NCBI RefSeq assembly: GCF_001507435.1
Contig: NZ_LMWH01000029.1
Span: 1-5,401, forward strand
Origin: Streptomyces sp. NRRL F-5122
Lineage (GTDB): Bacteria; Actinomycetota; Actinomycetes; Streptomycetales; Streptomycetaceae
DNA length: 5,401 nt
Direction: 5' to 3'
Part shown: piece after piece, positions 1 through 5,347 of the stretch
Position numbering within the stretch: position 1 is the first letter of the stretch
Layout of the letters: every line of letters starts with the position of its first letter
Notes under the pieces: generated by a model
Database searches by the model: none
What the model was told of the DNA's origin: nothing
Seen by the model: the letters and a program-made list of their open reading frames with translations, nothing else
Program-made: the position numbers and the translations under genes

Positions 1-1062
1 GCGGGGGGCGCGGTGGGTCGGGCGCAGTGATCGGCAGGCTATGTAGGCGGTCCATGCGGCAAGGTGAGGCAGTGGGAGGGTGGTCCGGGTGCGGCAGCCG
101 GGGCATCGGTGCCAATGCCGGAGCCAGTCGACGGTGTGGGTGTCGAAAAGGCGCGTGTAGTGGCTGGCCACGCGAATGTCGTTGCTGTACAGGTGGTCGG
201 GCCGTTCTTGTGTGTTGCAGGACTGGCAGACAGGGGCGCGGACGTAGCCGTGTTCGTGGCAGTGGTCGAGCACGGTGGCGGGTGTGGTGTGGCAGACGGC
301 GCACATCCACTCAGCTACCTTGCGGGAGATGCCGGGTTTCCTGCTGAGTGCCGAGTACAGGAGCCCTTTTAGTTCTCCGTTGTACGGGCGCGGCGCGGTG
401 GTCGGGCTGTGGGGGCTCGTCGTCTGCCGACCGTCGGCGGCTCGGATCTGCCGGCGCTGGGACGGCGGCTCGGTGGCGGCTGTGCTGTTCTGGCGGGTCC
501 GTGCGGCTTGCAGCCACCGCGTTTCGGCGTGCTCGGCCGCGTCCAGCAACCTGACCACGGCACGCGGCAACCACCATGCCCGCACCGTGTGGTCCCGGGT
601 TTCTTCCACGAGAAGCCGCCGCCAGTCGATCCCTGCCAGATGGTGCAGCCGCCCCTCTTCAGATGGCGCTGCCCGCTCGGCGTCGCCCATCTTCTGCAGG
701 TCCCGGGCGATGCGCTGGCGCCATCGCAGCAGCGTGTTGTCGTTCTGATTCTGCTTCGGCGCGCCACCGAACGGACCGATGCGGACCAGGTTCCCGTGGT
801 CCATCTCCACCACGTTCAATTCCGCTGCCGCCCGACGCACCTCCATCTCCGGAACAGCCCACTGGCCGCCGCCTGCCTTCACCGTCGCCACCACACGGCC
901 GCCCAGCAGGACATACCCCGCCCCGGCATCGGCAGGGAAGCAGGTGAACGTCGCAGAAACGGTCGGCACAGCGCTGCCGTCCGTCAAGCCGGCCCACAGA
1001 GCGTCCGCAGTGCCCAAAGTGATCAGGCCGCCGCTATGGCCCGAGGTGACACGCTCTGACAT
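1..1062 (-). CDS. Endonuclease VII-family HNH protein, C-terminus beyond the window
   Basis: Reading the minus strand from ATG at 1062-1060 gives 354 codons with no stop to the window edge, so the C-terminus is missing. Residues 254-284 carry the recombination endonuclease VII/HNH signature: CAVC (Cys254, Cys257), LDHCHEHGYVR (Asp266, His267, His269, Gly272) and VCQSCN (Cys279, Cys282, Asn283). In this family four cysteines bind a structural zinc and the DHxH...N residues form the metal-dependent beta-beta-alpha nuclease site. A further HRCPGC pair (Cys320, Cys323) follows. Residues 1-130 form a region I do not recognise, with a TFTCFPADAGAGYVLLGG segment. Residues 131-205 look helical, and 206-232 are a polar Pro/Thr/Ser linker. 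Third codon positions are strongly G/C. No clear Shine-Dalgarno precedes the ATG, so it may be leaderless or start elsewhere. The fold is inferred from motifs. The substrate is unknown; family members cut branched or nicked DNA, and many act as homing or accessory nucleases. Confidence 0.85.
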   Translation of the reverse strand, partial: MSERVTSGHSGGLITLGTADALWAGLTDGSAVPTVSATFTCFPADAGAGYVLLGGRVVATVKAGGGQWAVPEMEVRRAAAELNVVEMDHGNLVRIGPFGGAPKQNQNDNTLLRWRQRIARDLQKMGDAERAAPSEEGRLHHLAGIDWRRLLVEETRDHTVRAWWLPRAVVRLLDAAEHAETRWLQAARTRQNSTAATEPPSQRRQIRAADGRQTTSPHSPTTAPRPYNGELKGLLYSALSRKPGISRKVAEWMCAVCHTTPATVLDHCHEHGYVRAPVCQSCNTQERPDHLYSNDIRVASHYTRLFDTHTVDWLRHWHRCPGCRTRTTLPLPHLAAWTAYIACRSLRPTHRAPR

Positions 1063-1349
1063 GCCGACAGGTTAACGGCTGACAGCGACATACTGATGGG
1101 TGACGTACTCGTACTGGGCACGACGGCAAGCCCAGGCCGACGACCTGGTCCACCCGCGCATCATCCAGGCCATGGCGGGCGTTGATGCGTTGATGCCGCT
1201 GTATGGCGATTGCCCATCGGGCTCCCGCCGGGGTTGCAGTGATGATCGCTTCACGGCACGGTGGGCTGCGTCCTGCGTGAGAGCAGGGCCCTGCTCGCCT
1301 GTCCCGGTCCCGGGCCCCGTCGTTCACCTGGGCCGGGTGTGAAGCGCCA
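1063..1349. other. Gap between nuclease gene and tRNA; no convincing gene
   Basis: This stretch must hold the promoter of the leftward nuclease gene, but I see no clear -35/-10 pair. A GTG-started plus frame at 1100-1342 (80 codons) begins TYSYWARRQAQADDLVHP and has G/C-rich third positions for its first 35 codons, then loses that bias. It has no good ribosome binding site. Antisense frames over the same bases are also open. It could be a relic of a small gene, but I do not call it. Confidence 0.3.
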
Positions 1350-1436
1350 GGGAGTGTGGCGGAATGGGCAGAAGCGCCGGATTCAAGTCCCGGTGCCCTT
1401 GCGGGCGTGAGGGTTCGGCTCCCTCCACTCCTACCA
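1350..1436 (+). tRNA. Divergent tRNA-Leu (anticodon CAA), possibly a pseudo-tRNA
   Basis: An 87-nt class II tRNA cloverleaf can be drawn. The acceptor is GGGAGTG (1350-1356) pairing with CACTCCT (1426-1432), with G1-U72 as a wobble. The D-arm is 1359-1375 and the anticodon stem 1377-1381/1389-1393. The loop TTCAAGT (1382-1388) holds anticodon CAA at 1384-1386. A long variable arm forms GCCC-TTGC-GGGC (1395-1406). The T-arm is GAGGG-TTCGGCT-CCCTC (1409-1425), followed by discriminator A1433 and encoded CCA 1434-1436. The long variable arm plus A73 fit leucine, and CAA would read UUG. Odd points are a G12-A23 mismatch in the D-stem, an A31-C39 mismatch closing the anticodon loop, and G instead of the near-universal A58 in the T-loop. 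It may be a decayed copy, an element-borne accessory tRNA or an old integration site. The cloverleaf is clear; function is uncertain. Confidence 0.75.
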
Positions 1437-1746
1437 CCGCGTACACCGGTACCTCGGCGGCGTGCCTACCGTGAGCAGCGAGGACGAGCGGTGCAGCGCC
1501 GGGGCCGGAGCAACGGCCAGGATGTTTCGCACCGCCACCGCATCCAAGCCGGTGCGCTGGGCGATGCGTTGGATCGGCTCTCCAGCCTGCCTGGAGGTGT
1601 TGATCGCCGCCACCAGGTCGCGTCGGGCTGCATGAACAACCTCCTGCGGCCGCCGTCACGGCCACGGCCACGGCCACGGCCACGGCCACCGCAGCATCTT
1701 CCAGGATTGCGGGCGGCGACGGCTTGCGGGCAGGAGAAGACGTCAT
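1431..1746 (-). pseudogene. Small helix-turn-helix-like protein gene, frameshifted
   Basis: The downstream part (minus strand, about 1643 to stop TAG at 1433-1431) encodes AARRDLVAAINTSRQ followed by AGEPIQRIAQRTGLDAVAVR. This fits a short helix-turn-helix of the kind in small actinobacterial proteins, where a helix precedes IAQxTGL and a recognition helix VAVRNIL. The natural N-terminal part lies in another frame: ATG 1746, TSSPARKPSPPAILEDAA, then an alternating Val-Ala run. The frames differ by one base (net one inserted or two deleted), and the break falls between about 1641 and 1656, just after the hexamer tract. The HTH frame has a TGA just upstream and no good start of its own. The stop overlaps the 3' end of the tRNA on the other strand. 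DNA binding is inferred from pattern only. A sequencing error could also explain the break. Confidence 0.45.
1657..1689. repeat. Hexanucleotide tandem repeat, five CACGGC units plus CAC
   Basis: Five exact copies of CACGGC run from 1657 to 1686, followed by CAC. On the minus strand this reads GTGGCC repeated, coding alternating Val-Ala in the upstream half of the frameshifted small gene. A hexamer can change copy number by slippage without shifting frame, so the repeat itself does not explain the adjacent frame break. It is too short and too regular to be a CRISPR. Confidence 0.9.
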
Positions 1747-2222
1747 GGAGTCATACTGCCTGGAAGCGGACCCAGACCGCGAAGAGACCCAGAGCCTGCT
1801 GTCAGGTACCGGCGTGCATCCGGACGTCTAGAGATCGGGTACCGCTGGACAGACCGACCCACTCATAGATGCCGTGATGTAGCCCAAGCCCTACACGGGA
1901 AACCTGACCCACCCAGGACCTGAATATTCCATCAAACGCTCTCAGAAAGCAGCAATTCTGGAGAGTTAGATAGGAGTTCGTATGCCCTAGTTCCTTGCGG
2001 CCGCACCAGACGGGAGCAGTTGAAAGAGTCCCGCAAGCACTCCGGATTCCTACCGGTGGACATATGCCGGAACACGGTTGGCGCAGACTCACCAACGTCC
2101 ATTGCCCGAAGACGATCTAAGGATACGTCAAAAGACAGCTTGAGGAGGCCTGGAACCAACCCCAATCAATTCCCCTATCCAAGGCCCGCCACATGGGCGT
2201 AGAGAGCAGGGCAGGAGCGAGC
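1747..2222. other. AT-richer stretch without a convincing gene
   Basis: About 475 bases with no ORF showing actinobacterial codon bias. Base composition drops well below the flanks: positions 1921-1980 count 25 G+C of 60. Open frames on both strands (for example minus 2095-1802 and plus 2020-2202) have mixed third positions and no recognisable motif. The stretch may be foreign or decayed DNA. The only structure I see is the hairpin at 1939-1965. Confidence 0.5.
1939..1965. other. Imperfect hairpin in the AT-richer stretch
   Basis: CTCTC-AGAA (1939-1947) pairs with TTCT-GAGAG (1956-1959 and 1961-1965), leaving G1960 as a bulge and an 8-base loop. The nine pairs stand out in this region, but no T-run follows on either strand, so a terminator role is not supported. 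Confidence 0.3.
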
Positions 2223-2282
2223 ATGCACCAGCGCCCCTGCATAACCCCGTGTACCCCTAAGGGAGCACGGGCGGGTGCCTGA
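2223..2282 (+). CDS. Possible 19-residue leader peptide
   Basis: ATG at 2223 is preceded by AGGAG (2213-2217) with a five-base spacer, the best-placed ribosome binding site in this part of the window. The ORF encodes MHQRPCITPCTPKGARAGA and stops at TGA 2280-2282. It contains two cysteines and three prolines, and its second half lies inside a hairpin (2246-2271). Short peptides overlapping RNA structure can act as attenuators for a downstream gene. The next plus-strand gene begins 252 bases further on. This role is inference; the ORF could be chance. Confidence 0.3.
   Translation: MHQRPCITPCTPKGARAGA
2246..2271. promoter_or_regulatory. Two-part hairpin overlapping the short leader ORF
   Basis: CCCGTG (2246-2251) pairs perfectly with CACGGG (2266-2271). 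Inside, CCC (2254-2256) pairs with GGG (2261-2263) around a CTAA loop, with a TA/AG internal loop between the stems. There is no T-run after it on either strand. It could be an RNA element tied to translation of the short ORF, a weak terminator, or a chance GC structure. Confidence 0.35.
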
Positions 2283-2534
2283 GCAGAGGGGCGGGGTCGG
2301 GAAGCCCACGGTGCCCCGGCGCGACGCTGCTGCTTCCGCCTTCCCCCATGAAGATTTGCTGCCCGGGTCCCGTGTCTGCGATCTTGTGCGGGGCAGCGTC
2401 CTCAAGACGCGACCCAGCCGCCAGCACCACTCGCCTCGGGGTCCACCACTTGACCGCTGGTGGGCTGTTGGCCGAGCACGAGCAGCGGCTTGCTCTCTGA
2501 CCTGTCCGCAGCCCTACGAAGAAAGGGAGATAGC
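2283..2534. other. Upstream region of the 199-aa gene
   Basis: An 8-bp inverted repeat, GACGCTGC (2323-2330) and GCAGCGTC (2393-2400), brackets 62 bases. A 50-codon plus frame at 2348-2500 ends in TAGGLLAEHEQRLAL with reasonable codon bias but has no ribosome binding site; it may be a gene scrap. TTGACC at 2450-2455 resembles a -35 box, but no -10 lies at the right distance. Confidence 0.3.
2524..2529 (+). promoter_or_regulatory. Ribosome binding site deciding the start at 2535
   Basis: AGGGAG sits five bases before GTG 2535-2537. The frame is open further upstream to 2460, but no comparable site precedes those codons. GTG 2535 is therefore preferred. Confidence 0.65.
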
Positions 2535-3134
2535 GTGAACACCAAAAAGGTTACGGCCCGACGTCTTACGGCCGAGGAGGTTTCAGAATTGGGCCTCCAA
2601 GAGGACATCTTCGTCTCGGTAGATATAGACGATCTTCCTCTCGATTGCTACGCCCCGGCCTCCCTCACGAAGCCGGGTGAATATTTCGATGGAGGATCCT
2701 TCACCGCAAGGACAATCTTCGGTAAGGAAGTTCACATTCTTCCAGACAATGCTGAGGAGCGCGGGATCTGGGTTGCCGACGAGGCAGGGGAAGAAATCGA
2801 GGTTCTCCAGAGTGCTGGCGTCCTCCTGAACCTCGCCCTCTTCGTGCCAGGCGGGGACAACGAATCTCTGGAATCGCTCTACACCGCCGCAAGAGAGGCA
2901 TTCGGCGCGGGACTCGTTCAGCGCTGGAACGAAGAAGTCGTCGCGGTGCCGGACGTCAAGGTCGACCTCTTCGAAGAGCCGACCCGCGGGCGGAAGAACA
3001 CGAACAACCAGATCCGCGACCGCCGCGCGCTGGACATCTACCCCACCCGAGTGCGGTTCATGGAGCCCAGCGCTGGCTGGAGGTTCGTCGTCGAACCGCA
3101 CAAGGAAACCATCGACAACACACCAACGATCTGA
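2535..3134 (+). CDS. Hypothetical protein, 199 aa, family not recognised
   Basis: GTG start with a well-spaced AGGGAG; stop TGA at 3132-3134. I do not recognise the family. The protein starts MNTKKVTARRLTAEEVSELG, then runs through an acidic, beta-strand-like region (DIFVSVDIDDLPLDCY, residues 24-39) and a central part rich in Glu/Asp (IWVADEAGEEIEVLQ near 78-92). A helical stretch follows (ESLESLYTAAREAFGAGLVQRW). The C-terminal third is basic and mixed (TRGRKNTNNQIRDRR, then WRFVVEPHKE). No signal peptide or membrane segment is visible, so it is probably cytoplasmic. Base composition is unusual: the first part is AT-rich for this genome (28 G+C of 60 at 2581-2640) and rises later (38 of 60 at 2881-2940), suggesting foreign origin. 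A long open frame also exists antisense (3278-2583), but the ribosome binding site favours this strand. No operon partner is visible. Confidence 0.7.
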   Translation: MNTKKVTARRLTAEEVSELGLQEDIFVSVDIDDLPLDCYAPASLTKPGEYFDGGSFTARTIFGKEVHILPDNAEERGIWVADEAGEEIEVLQSAGVLLNLALFVPGGDNESLESLYTAAREAFGAGLVQRWNEEVVAVPDVKVDLFEEPTRGRKNTNNQIRDRRALDIYPTRVRFMEPSAGWRFVVEPHKETIDNTPTI

Positions 3135-3296
3135 GCTGACAGCAGCCCCGAGAAGGCACACCAGCGGAACCGCCGCTCCTCGAGGCTGATCGACTGCTAT
3201 CCCCAGTGGGATCGGATCCTGACGTAGCTGGCCCATCCAGCGTGCGTCAGTCCTGCCAAGCTTCCCCATAAGGGGCACATATCAGCAGAAGGGCTG

Positions 3297-3309
3297 CCGC
3301 CTTCGGCGG
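3297..3309. terminator. Weak GC hairpin between convergent genes
   Basis: CCGCC (3297-3301), loop TTC, GGCGG (3305-3309) form a perfect five-pair stem. It lies between the 3' end of the plus-strand 199-aa gene and the 3' end of the interrupted minus-strand gene, where a shared terminator would be expected. There is no T-run, so this is tentative. Confidence 0.25.
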
Positions 3310-3343
3310 GCATCGTCCTACAGCTCACCCGACAACCGCGGGC

Positions 3344-3590
3344 TCACAGCTGGTCGGGCGGCTTCTCGTGCCAGTACCAGCGGTGAGCGGCCATGGCTTC
3401 CCTGGTCCATTCCGTCAGCAGCTGCGCGGCTTCCTGCGACCGGCTTTCGTCATGGCCGCCGCCGTCGGCGAAGAACTGTACGAGGATGCCGGCCGCGGGC
3501 CGCGTCGCATCACCCAAGTCGCAGGACGTGCACAGTTCCAGATGGATCGGCCACCCCTGGTCGTCGTCCTGGGGCATCACGGCGCTGATA
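3344..3590 (-). pseudogene. C-terminal part of the gene interrupted by the IS630 element
   Basis: This holds the last 82 or so codons of the interrupted gene, ending at TGA 3346-3344. It encodes ISAVMPQDDDQGWPIHLELC, then TSCDLGD, RPAAGILVQFFADGGGHDES, LLTEWTREAMAAHRWYWHEK and PPDQL. A CTSC pair could bind metal. The C-terminal pattern (GGGHD...LLxEWTxEAMAAHxWYW) recalls, from memory, the ends of small actinobacterial DUF6300-type proteins; I hold this loosely. The fragment reads straight into the element's left end (GTC AGT ATC), which proves continuity with the other half once the element is removed. Separated from its own promoter and start, it is probably silent. Confidence 0.75.
3589..3590. 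repeat. Left TA target duplication of the IS630 element
   Basis: TA immediately outside the left inverted repeat, matched by TA at 4752-4753. IS630-family elements insert at TA and duplicate it. Keeping one copy restores the host reading frame. Confidence 0.9.
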
Positions 3591-3607
3591 CTGACTTCGG
3601 CGTCGTA
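3591..3607. repeat. Left terminal inverted repeat of the IS630 element
   Basis: CTGACTTCGGCGTCGTA is the exact reverse complement of 4735-4751. After one mismatch, a further GGTC also matches, so the imperfect repeat reaches about 22 bases. Confidence 0.95.
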
Positions 3608-3666
3608 GGGTCTGGGTCTTCGTCGGGCCTGGTGACGGTGTCCGCTTTGGCTGGTACCCCGGAGGT

Positions 3667-4731
3667 ATGCGGTACGCAGATGGGGGCGGGCTGACCACCG
3701 GGCAGCGCAAGCGCCGCGAAGAGATAAGGATGCAGGCCGTCGACCTCCTCGAGGAGCTTGTGAAAGTCCCGCGCATCGGCCGGGAGTTACGGGTGAGCGA
3801 GAAGTCCGTCTACCAATGGCGCCGTGCCTGGAAGGCAGGCGGGCGGGAAGCCCTGCGGTCCAAAGGGGCCCCGGGCTACGACTGCCGGCTCGGCCCCCAC
3901 CTTCAGGCCAGACTCGCCGCCTGGCTGGACGAAGGACCGGCCGCACACGGCTGGACGGACGACCAGGTGTGGACCGCCGCCCGGGCACGCACACTGATCG
4001 GGCGGAAGTTCCACATCTCCTACAGCGTCTCCGGGGTGACCCGGGTGCTGCACCGGATGGGCTACAGCGTGCAGACGCCTGCCCGGCCCGCCGCCGAGCG
4101 CGGCGAGGACGCGTTCACCGCATGGCGGGAGGCGACCTGGCAGGAGGTAAAACCTTCCGGGCGGCGACCGGCGCCTTCACCTGCTTCGAGGACGAAGCAG
4201 GCGTGACCGGCCGCCCTCCCAAGGGCCGCACCTGGGGCCGACGCGGGATCACCCCGACGGTGCGCGTTCCCGGGCGCAGCCGTGGCCGCCTGTCGGTGGC
4301 CGGGCTGCTGTGCTTCAAGCCGGGCCTTCCCGCCCGCCTGTGCTACCGGCTACACCGGCCGCAAGGACGAGCGCCGCTCGCTGGGCGAGAGCGACTACAT
4401 CCACCTACTGGATGGCGCCCACCACCTGCTCAAAGCCCCACTGATCGTGGTGTGGGACCGGCTGAACACTCACATCTCCAAGGCGATGCAGATACTCGTG
4501 GCGCAGCGCGAGTGGCTGACGGTCGTGCTGCTGCCCGGATACGCGCCCGAGCTCAATCCGGTCGAGGGCATGTGGGCACACATCAAACGGAGCCTGGCCA
4601 ACCTGGCCGCCCGCCCCCTCAGCAACCTCGAGACTCTGCTCCGCAGACGGCTCAAAGCACTGCAGTACCGGCGCGCCATCCTTGACGGATTCCTCGCCGG
4701 GACGGGCCTCACTCTCGACAGACCGGACTGA
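3667..4731 (+). pseudogene. IS630-family DDE transposase, two frame breaks
   Basis: The protein starts MRYADGGGLT at ATG 3667, a familiar N-terminus for actinomycete IS630 transposases. GGAGG at 3661-3665 lies unusually close. Residues 36-55 (RIGRELRVSEKSVYQWRRAW) form the DNA-binding helix-turn-helix, and 98-133 a second winged-helix-like region. The first frame runs to 4206. Homology moves to the -1 frame near 4149 (TFRAATGAFTCFEDEAGVTG, catalytic Asp at 4191-4193). It then returns to the first frame near 4350 (YTGRKDERRSLGESDY). There lie the second Asp (VWDRLNTH, 4456-4458) and the Glu (LNPVEGMWAHIKRS, 4564-4566), with 35 residues between them. The total, about 354 residues, is full length. 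The first shift may be programmed, as in many IS630 elements. The second has no slippery signal and looks mutational. If only the first shift occurred, the product would end at 4685 without the second Asp and the Glu, hence inactive. A sequencing error at 4350 is the alternative. Confidence 0.88.
4142..4153 (+). other. Probable programmed -1 frameshift site in the transposase
   Basis: The zero-frame codons GAG GTA AAA CCT contain AAAA at 4149-4152, a rare run in this GC-rich gene. A lysyl-tRNA on AAA (4150-4152) can slip back to 4149-4151 and keep full pairing, entering the frame that holds the first catalytic Asp. AGGAGGT (4142-4148) directly precedes it and could pair with 16S rRNA. No start codon follows within 10 bases, so it is not a conventional ribosome binding site. 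Confidence 0.5.
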
Positions 4732-4734
4732 CCA

Positions 4735-4751
4735 TACGACGCCGAAGTCAG
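4735..4751. repeat. Right terminal inverted repeat of the IS630 element
   Basis: TACGACGCCGAAGTCAG, the exact inverse of 3591-3607. The transposase stop TGA (4729-4731) ends three bases before it. Confidence 0.95.
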
Positions 4752-4753
4752 TA
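4752..4753. repeat. Right TA target duplication of the IS630 element
   Basis: TA immediately outside the right inverted repeat; partner of 3589-3590. Confidence 0.9.
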
Positions 4754-5055
4754 ATGACGTTCTGCGCGTCGGCTCCGTACCCAGCCGACTCCCGCAGCTC
4801 CTCCCACACCCGCCGGTAGTTGGCCACGCTGTCGGCACCGTCGAGCCACAGCTCCGCATGCCGGCCCTCTGCAATCGCCAACCGCTCGTCCGACACCCAC
4901 AAGCCATTGGCCGGGCGGATCCGCAACGACGCCGAAATGGGTGTGCCGGAGCCTGTATCGACTCGTGAGGAGGTATCGCCAATGAGGACCTGTGCACACC
5001 GCGGGCCCGTCACCTCAAGGTAAGACGTCCCCACCCTTCCGGCGCTATCCAACAT
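4752..5055 (-). pseudogene. N-terminal part of the gene interrupted by the IS630 element
   Basis: Minus strand from ATG 5055-5053. It encodes MLDSAGRVGTSYLEVTGPRC, then AQVLIGDTSSRVDTGSGTPI, SLRIRPANGLWVSDERLAIA, ELWLDGADSVANYRRVWEEL and ADAQNV up to the element. Joined through one TA to 3588-3344 it gives 549 bases, a 182-residue protein with stop, reading ADAQNVIISAVMPQ across the join. The ELWLDGAD...YRRVWEELRESA...GADA pattern weakly recalls the end of DUF5753 (Scr1-type antitoxin-like regulator) domains. No helix-turn-helix precedes it, so the gene may have been N-terminally truncated already. The start is uncertain: no clear ribosome binding site precedes ATG 5055, GTG 5034 follows GGAAGG with no spacer, and the frame stays open upstream to 5370. 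After insertion the frame runs into the element and stops at 4405, giving an antisense tail. Confidence 0.65.
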
Positions 5056-5347
5056 GCTTGGCGCATCTTTCGACGTGCGGGTGCACCAGGCCAGCAGGGC
5101 GGCTGCGAGGCGCACTAGCGGCCGCCCTGCATCAGGCCACGCGACCAGCGCGGCAGCTGCCCAGCACCGCGCTGGGGCGCCCCGTACGCCGATGCCGCAC
5201 ACGAAGTCGCCTACGCCGACGCACTGACCGGCGAATGGAACGCGACAGGGGGTCGCTGGCCGCCAATGTCTGGCTTTGTCCCCTTCCACGGGCAGCGTTT
5301 GTCTGCCCGTTCGGGCGGCAGTGGCGGATGTCGAGCGACGTGCTTGT
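5056..5347. other. Region with only weak coding fragments
   Basis: On the plus strand, about 5170-5245 encodes WGAPYADAAHEVAYADALTG followed by EWNAT. This looks protein-like with suitable codon bias, but the frame begins after TAG (about 5115-5117) without a start and degrades after 5250. It may be a gene scrap. The antisense frame upstream of the interrupted gene is open but low in recognisable content. No promoter is evident. Confidence 0.25.

Larger units (their letters stand above)
3591..4751 (+). mobile_element. IS630-family insertion sequence, 1161 bp
   Basis: Both boundaries can be read to the base: 17-bp perfect inverted repeats at each end, flanked by TA on both sides. The length (1161 bp) and one transposase filling most of it fit the IS630 family of the IS630-Tc1-mariner superfamily, which moves by cut-and-paste into TA. 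The element lies opposite in orientation to the gene it interrupts. The exact repeats and clean TA pair suggest recent insertion, although the transposase appears to carry a disabling frameshift. Confidence 0.93.

Noticed and set aside
369..767. 132-codon minus-strand ORF
   Set aside because: Off-frame shadow of the nuclease gene, which uses another minus-strand frame across the same bases.
409..1059. 216-codon plus-strand ORF
   Set aside because: It is antisense to the HNH nuclease. Its product is rich in Pro, Arg, His and Gln with no motif, while the minus strand shows clear nuclease residues.
1657..1689. CRISPR or regulatory iteron array
   Set aside because: The units are six bases with no spacers, inside a coding frame. 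It is a simple tandem repeat.
1324..1746. Single 140-codon minus-strand protein
   Set aside because: Its second half runs antisense through the tRNA and lacks sense. The HTH-like sequence lies in another frame, so a frameshifted gene fits better.
1802..2095. 97-codon minus-strand ORF in the AT-richer stretch
   Set aside because: No ribosome binding site, mixed third positions and no motif. It is likely open by chance.
2450..2485. Promoter with TTGACC as -35 for the 199-aa gene
   Set aside because: No plausible -10 hexamer lies 16-19 bases downstream.
2583..3278. 231-codon minus-strand ORF opposite the 199-aa gene
   Set aside because: No ribosome binding site at its start and no recognisable motif. 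The plus-strand gene has a well-spaced AGGGAG and a more natural composition.
3607..3994. N-terminal extension of the minus-strand frame that ends at 3344
   Set aside because: This part lies inside the insertion element, antisense to the transposase. It is an artefact of the insertion, not part of the host protein.
4405..4734. C-terminal extension of the minus-strand frame from 5370 or 5055
   Set aside because: It is antisense IS630 sequence read through by chance after insertion.
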